The position numbers and the translations under genes were made by a program. A stretch of 26,569 nucleotides of DNA from UBA8437 sp963578885 (GTDB lineage: Bacteria > Planctomycetota > Planctomycetia > Planctomycetales > Planctomycetaceae): the NCBI GenBank assembly GCA_963578885.1, contig CAUZEQ010000032.1, positions 1 through 26,569 on the forward strand, given 5' to 3'. The number at the start of each line of letters is the position of its first letter. Positions within the stretch are counted from its first letter, which is position 1. Of this stretch, positions 26,009 to 26,569 are shown in pieces. The notes beneath the pieces were generated by a model. That model ran no database searches. It saw only the letters and a program-made list of their open reading frames with translations, and had not been told where the DNA came from.

Positions 26009-26569
26009 ACGACCTGGGGACGATCGAGATCGAGAGGGCTCCGGTGTCGGCCGGGTTGGCCGACGAGCTGGCGGTGTTCTGGGAGGCGATCTTCGAGACC
26101 TCGTTCGAAGAGACCCGCGAGGTGCTGGGCAACGGTATCGAGGTCGGTCGCAATCGGGACACGGTGTGGTGCCTGAGACAGGACCTCTCGGCGGCGACCC
26201 TTGAACTCTCGGGTCTCGTGTCGACCTGCCAGTTGACGGTGTCGGTCGAGCAGGAGGAGTTGGGCGGCCTGGGGGGCGTGGCCACGGCCGAGGACTGTCG
26301 CCGACAGGGGCTGGGCGAACGGTTGTGCCGCGAAGCGCGAGACCTGTTTCGCGAAGGGGGCGGAGAGGCATTGTTCCTGGGAACGGTCAACCCGGCTGCC
26401 GCCAGGGTCTACACCCGGCTGGGCTGGCAGCGGCTGGCCGGCAGCACGGTCTATGCCAACATCACCGACGACCTGTCTCCCGAGGAGTTCCTGGTCGACT
26501 GGTACCGCGGTGCCACCGGCCCGGTGACCGTCAGCCCGGGCACCGCTCATGCCCGGGTCCCCATGATCC
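26005..26569 (+). CDS. GNAT-family N-acetyltransferase, cut by window edge
   Basis: The frame opens at ATG 26005, overlapping the TGA of the hydrolase (26006-26008), and runs open to the edge for 188 codons. The GNAT core is visible: GGVATAEDCRRQGLGERLCR with the acetyl-CoA pyrophosphate loop RRQGLG, then ALFLGTVNPAAARVYTRLGW, the usual strand and helix near the CoA pocket. Residues beyond about 150 (VDWYRGATGPVTVSPG) may begin a second domain, since a single GNAT domain would end around there. The acyl acceptor is unknown. Overlap with the hydrolase implies joint expression. Confidence 0.85.
   Translation, partial: MNDLGTIEIERAPVSAGLADELAVFWEAIFETSFEETREVLGNGIEVGRNRDTVWCLRQDLSAATLELSGLVSTCQLTVSVEQEELGGLGGVATAEDCRRQGLGERLCREARDLFREGGGEALFLGTVNPAAARVYTRLGWQRLAGSTVYANITDDLSPEEFLVDWYRGATGPVTVSPGTAHARVPMI

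Overview
High-GC genomic DNA, most likely from a marine planctomycete (Pirellulales-type). The basis is the dense set of families that expand in that phylum: three formylglycine-type sulfatases, three surface-cytochrome DUF1549/DUF1553 proteins, two Tat-exported DUF1501 proteins, a very large propeller/HEAT/CxxCH cytochrome, a PQQ-like propeller and a HEAT/TPR protein. Several genes lack a clear Shine-Dalgarno sequence. I see no rRNA, tRNA, CRISPR array, insertion sequence or phage gene.

Layout. (1) Positions 1-1043, minus strand: the first 347 codons of a PSCyt1/DUF1549 protein cut by the window edge. (2) Positions 1170-9946, plus strand: a five-gene run of sulfatase, sulfatase broken by an in-frame TGA, PSCyt1/DUF1549/DUF1553 protein, DUF1501 protein and sulfatase. 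(3) Positions 10020-16947, minus strand, convergent with block 2: a DUF1549/DUF1553 protein without PSCyt1, a DUF1501 protein overlapping it by 4 bp, then a 966-aa propeller/HEAT/cytochrome protein. (4) Positions 17050-24843, minus strand: a tight six-gene run in transcription order yqgE, aldose 1-epimerase, HEAT/TPR protein with a histone-H1-like tail, PduO-type cobalamin adenosyltransferase, exported FMN hydroxy-acid oxidase and PQQ-like propeller. Gaps are 28, 49, 8 and 37 nt, and the last pair overlaps by 8 nt. (5) Positions 24932-26569, plus strand: an alpha/beta hydrolase and a GNAT acetyltransferase (cut by the edge), overlapping by 4 nt.

How the genes may work together (inference). 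Blocks 1-3 encode almost only exported proteins. Sulfatases would remove sulfate esters from marine polysaccharides. The multi-domain heme proteins and their DUF1501 partners would act in the periplasm or at the surface, with uncharacterised roles probably in glycan binding and oxidation. Block 4 mixes cytoplasmic housekeeping enzymes with exported proteins.

The points most worth attention are the TGA that replaces an expected tryptophan in sulfatase 2, the lysine/alanine tail on the HEAT/TPR protein, the exported FMN oxidase with a repeat linker, and two differently built DUF1549/DUF1501 pairs facing each other.
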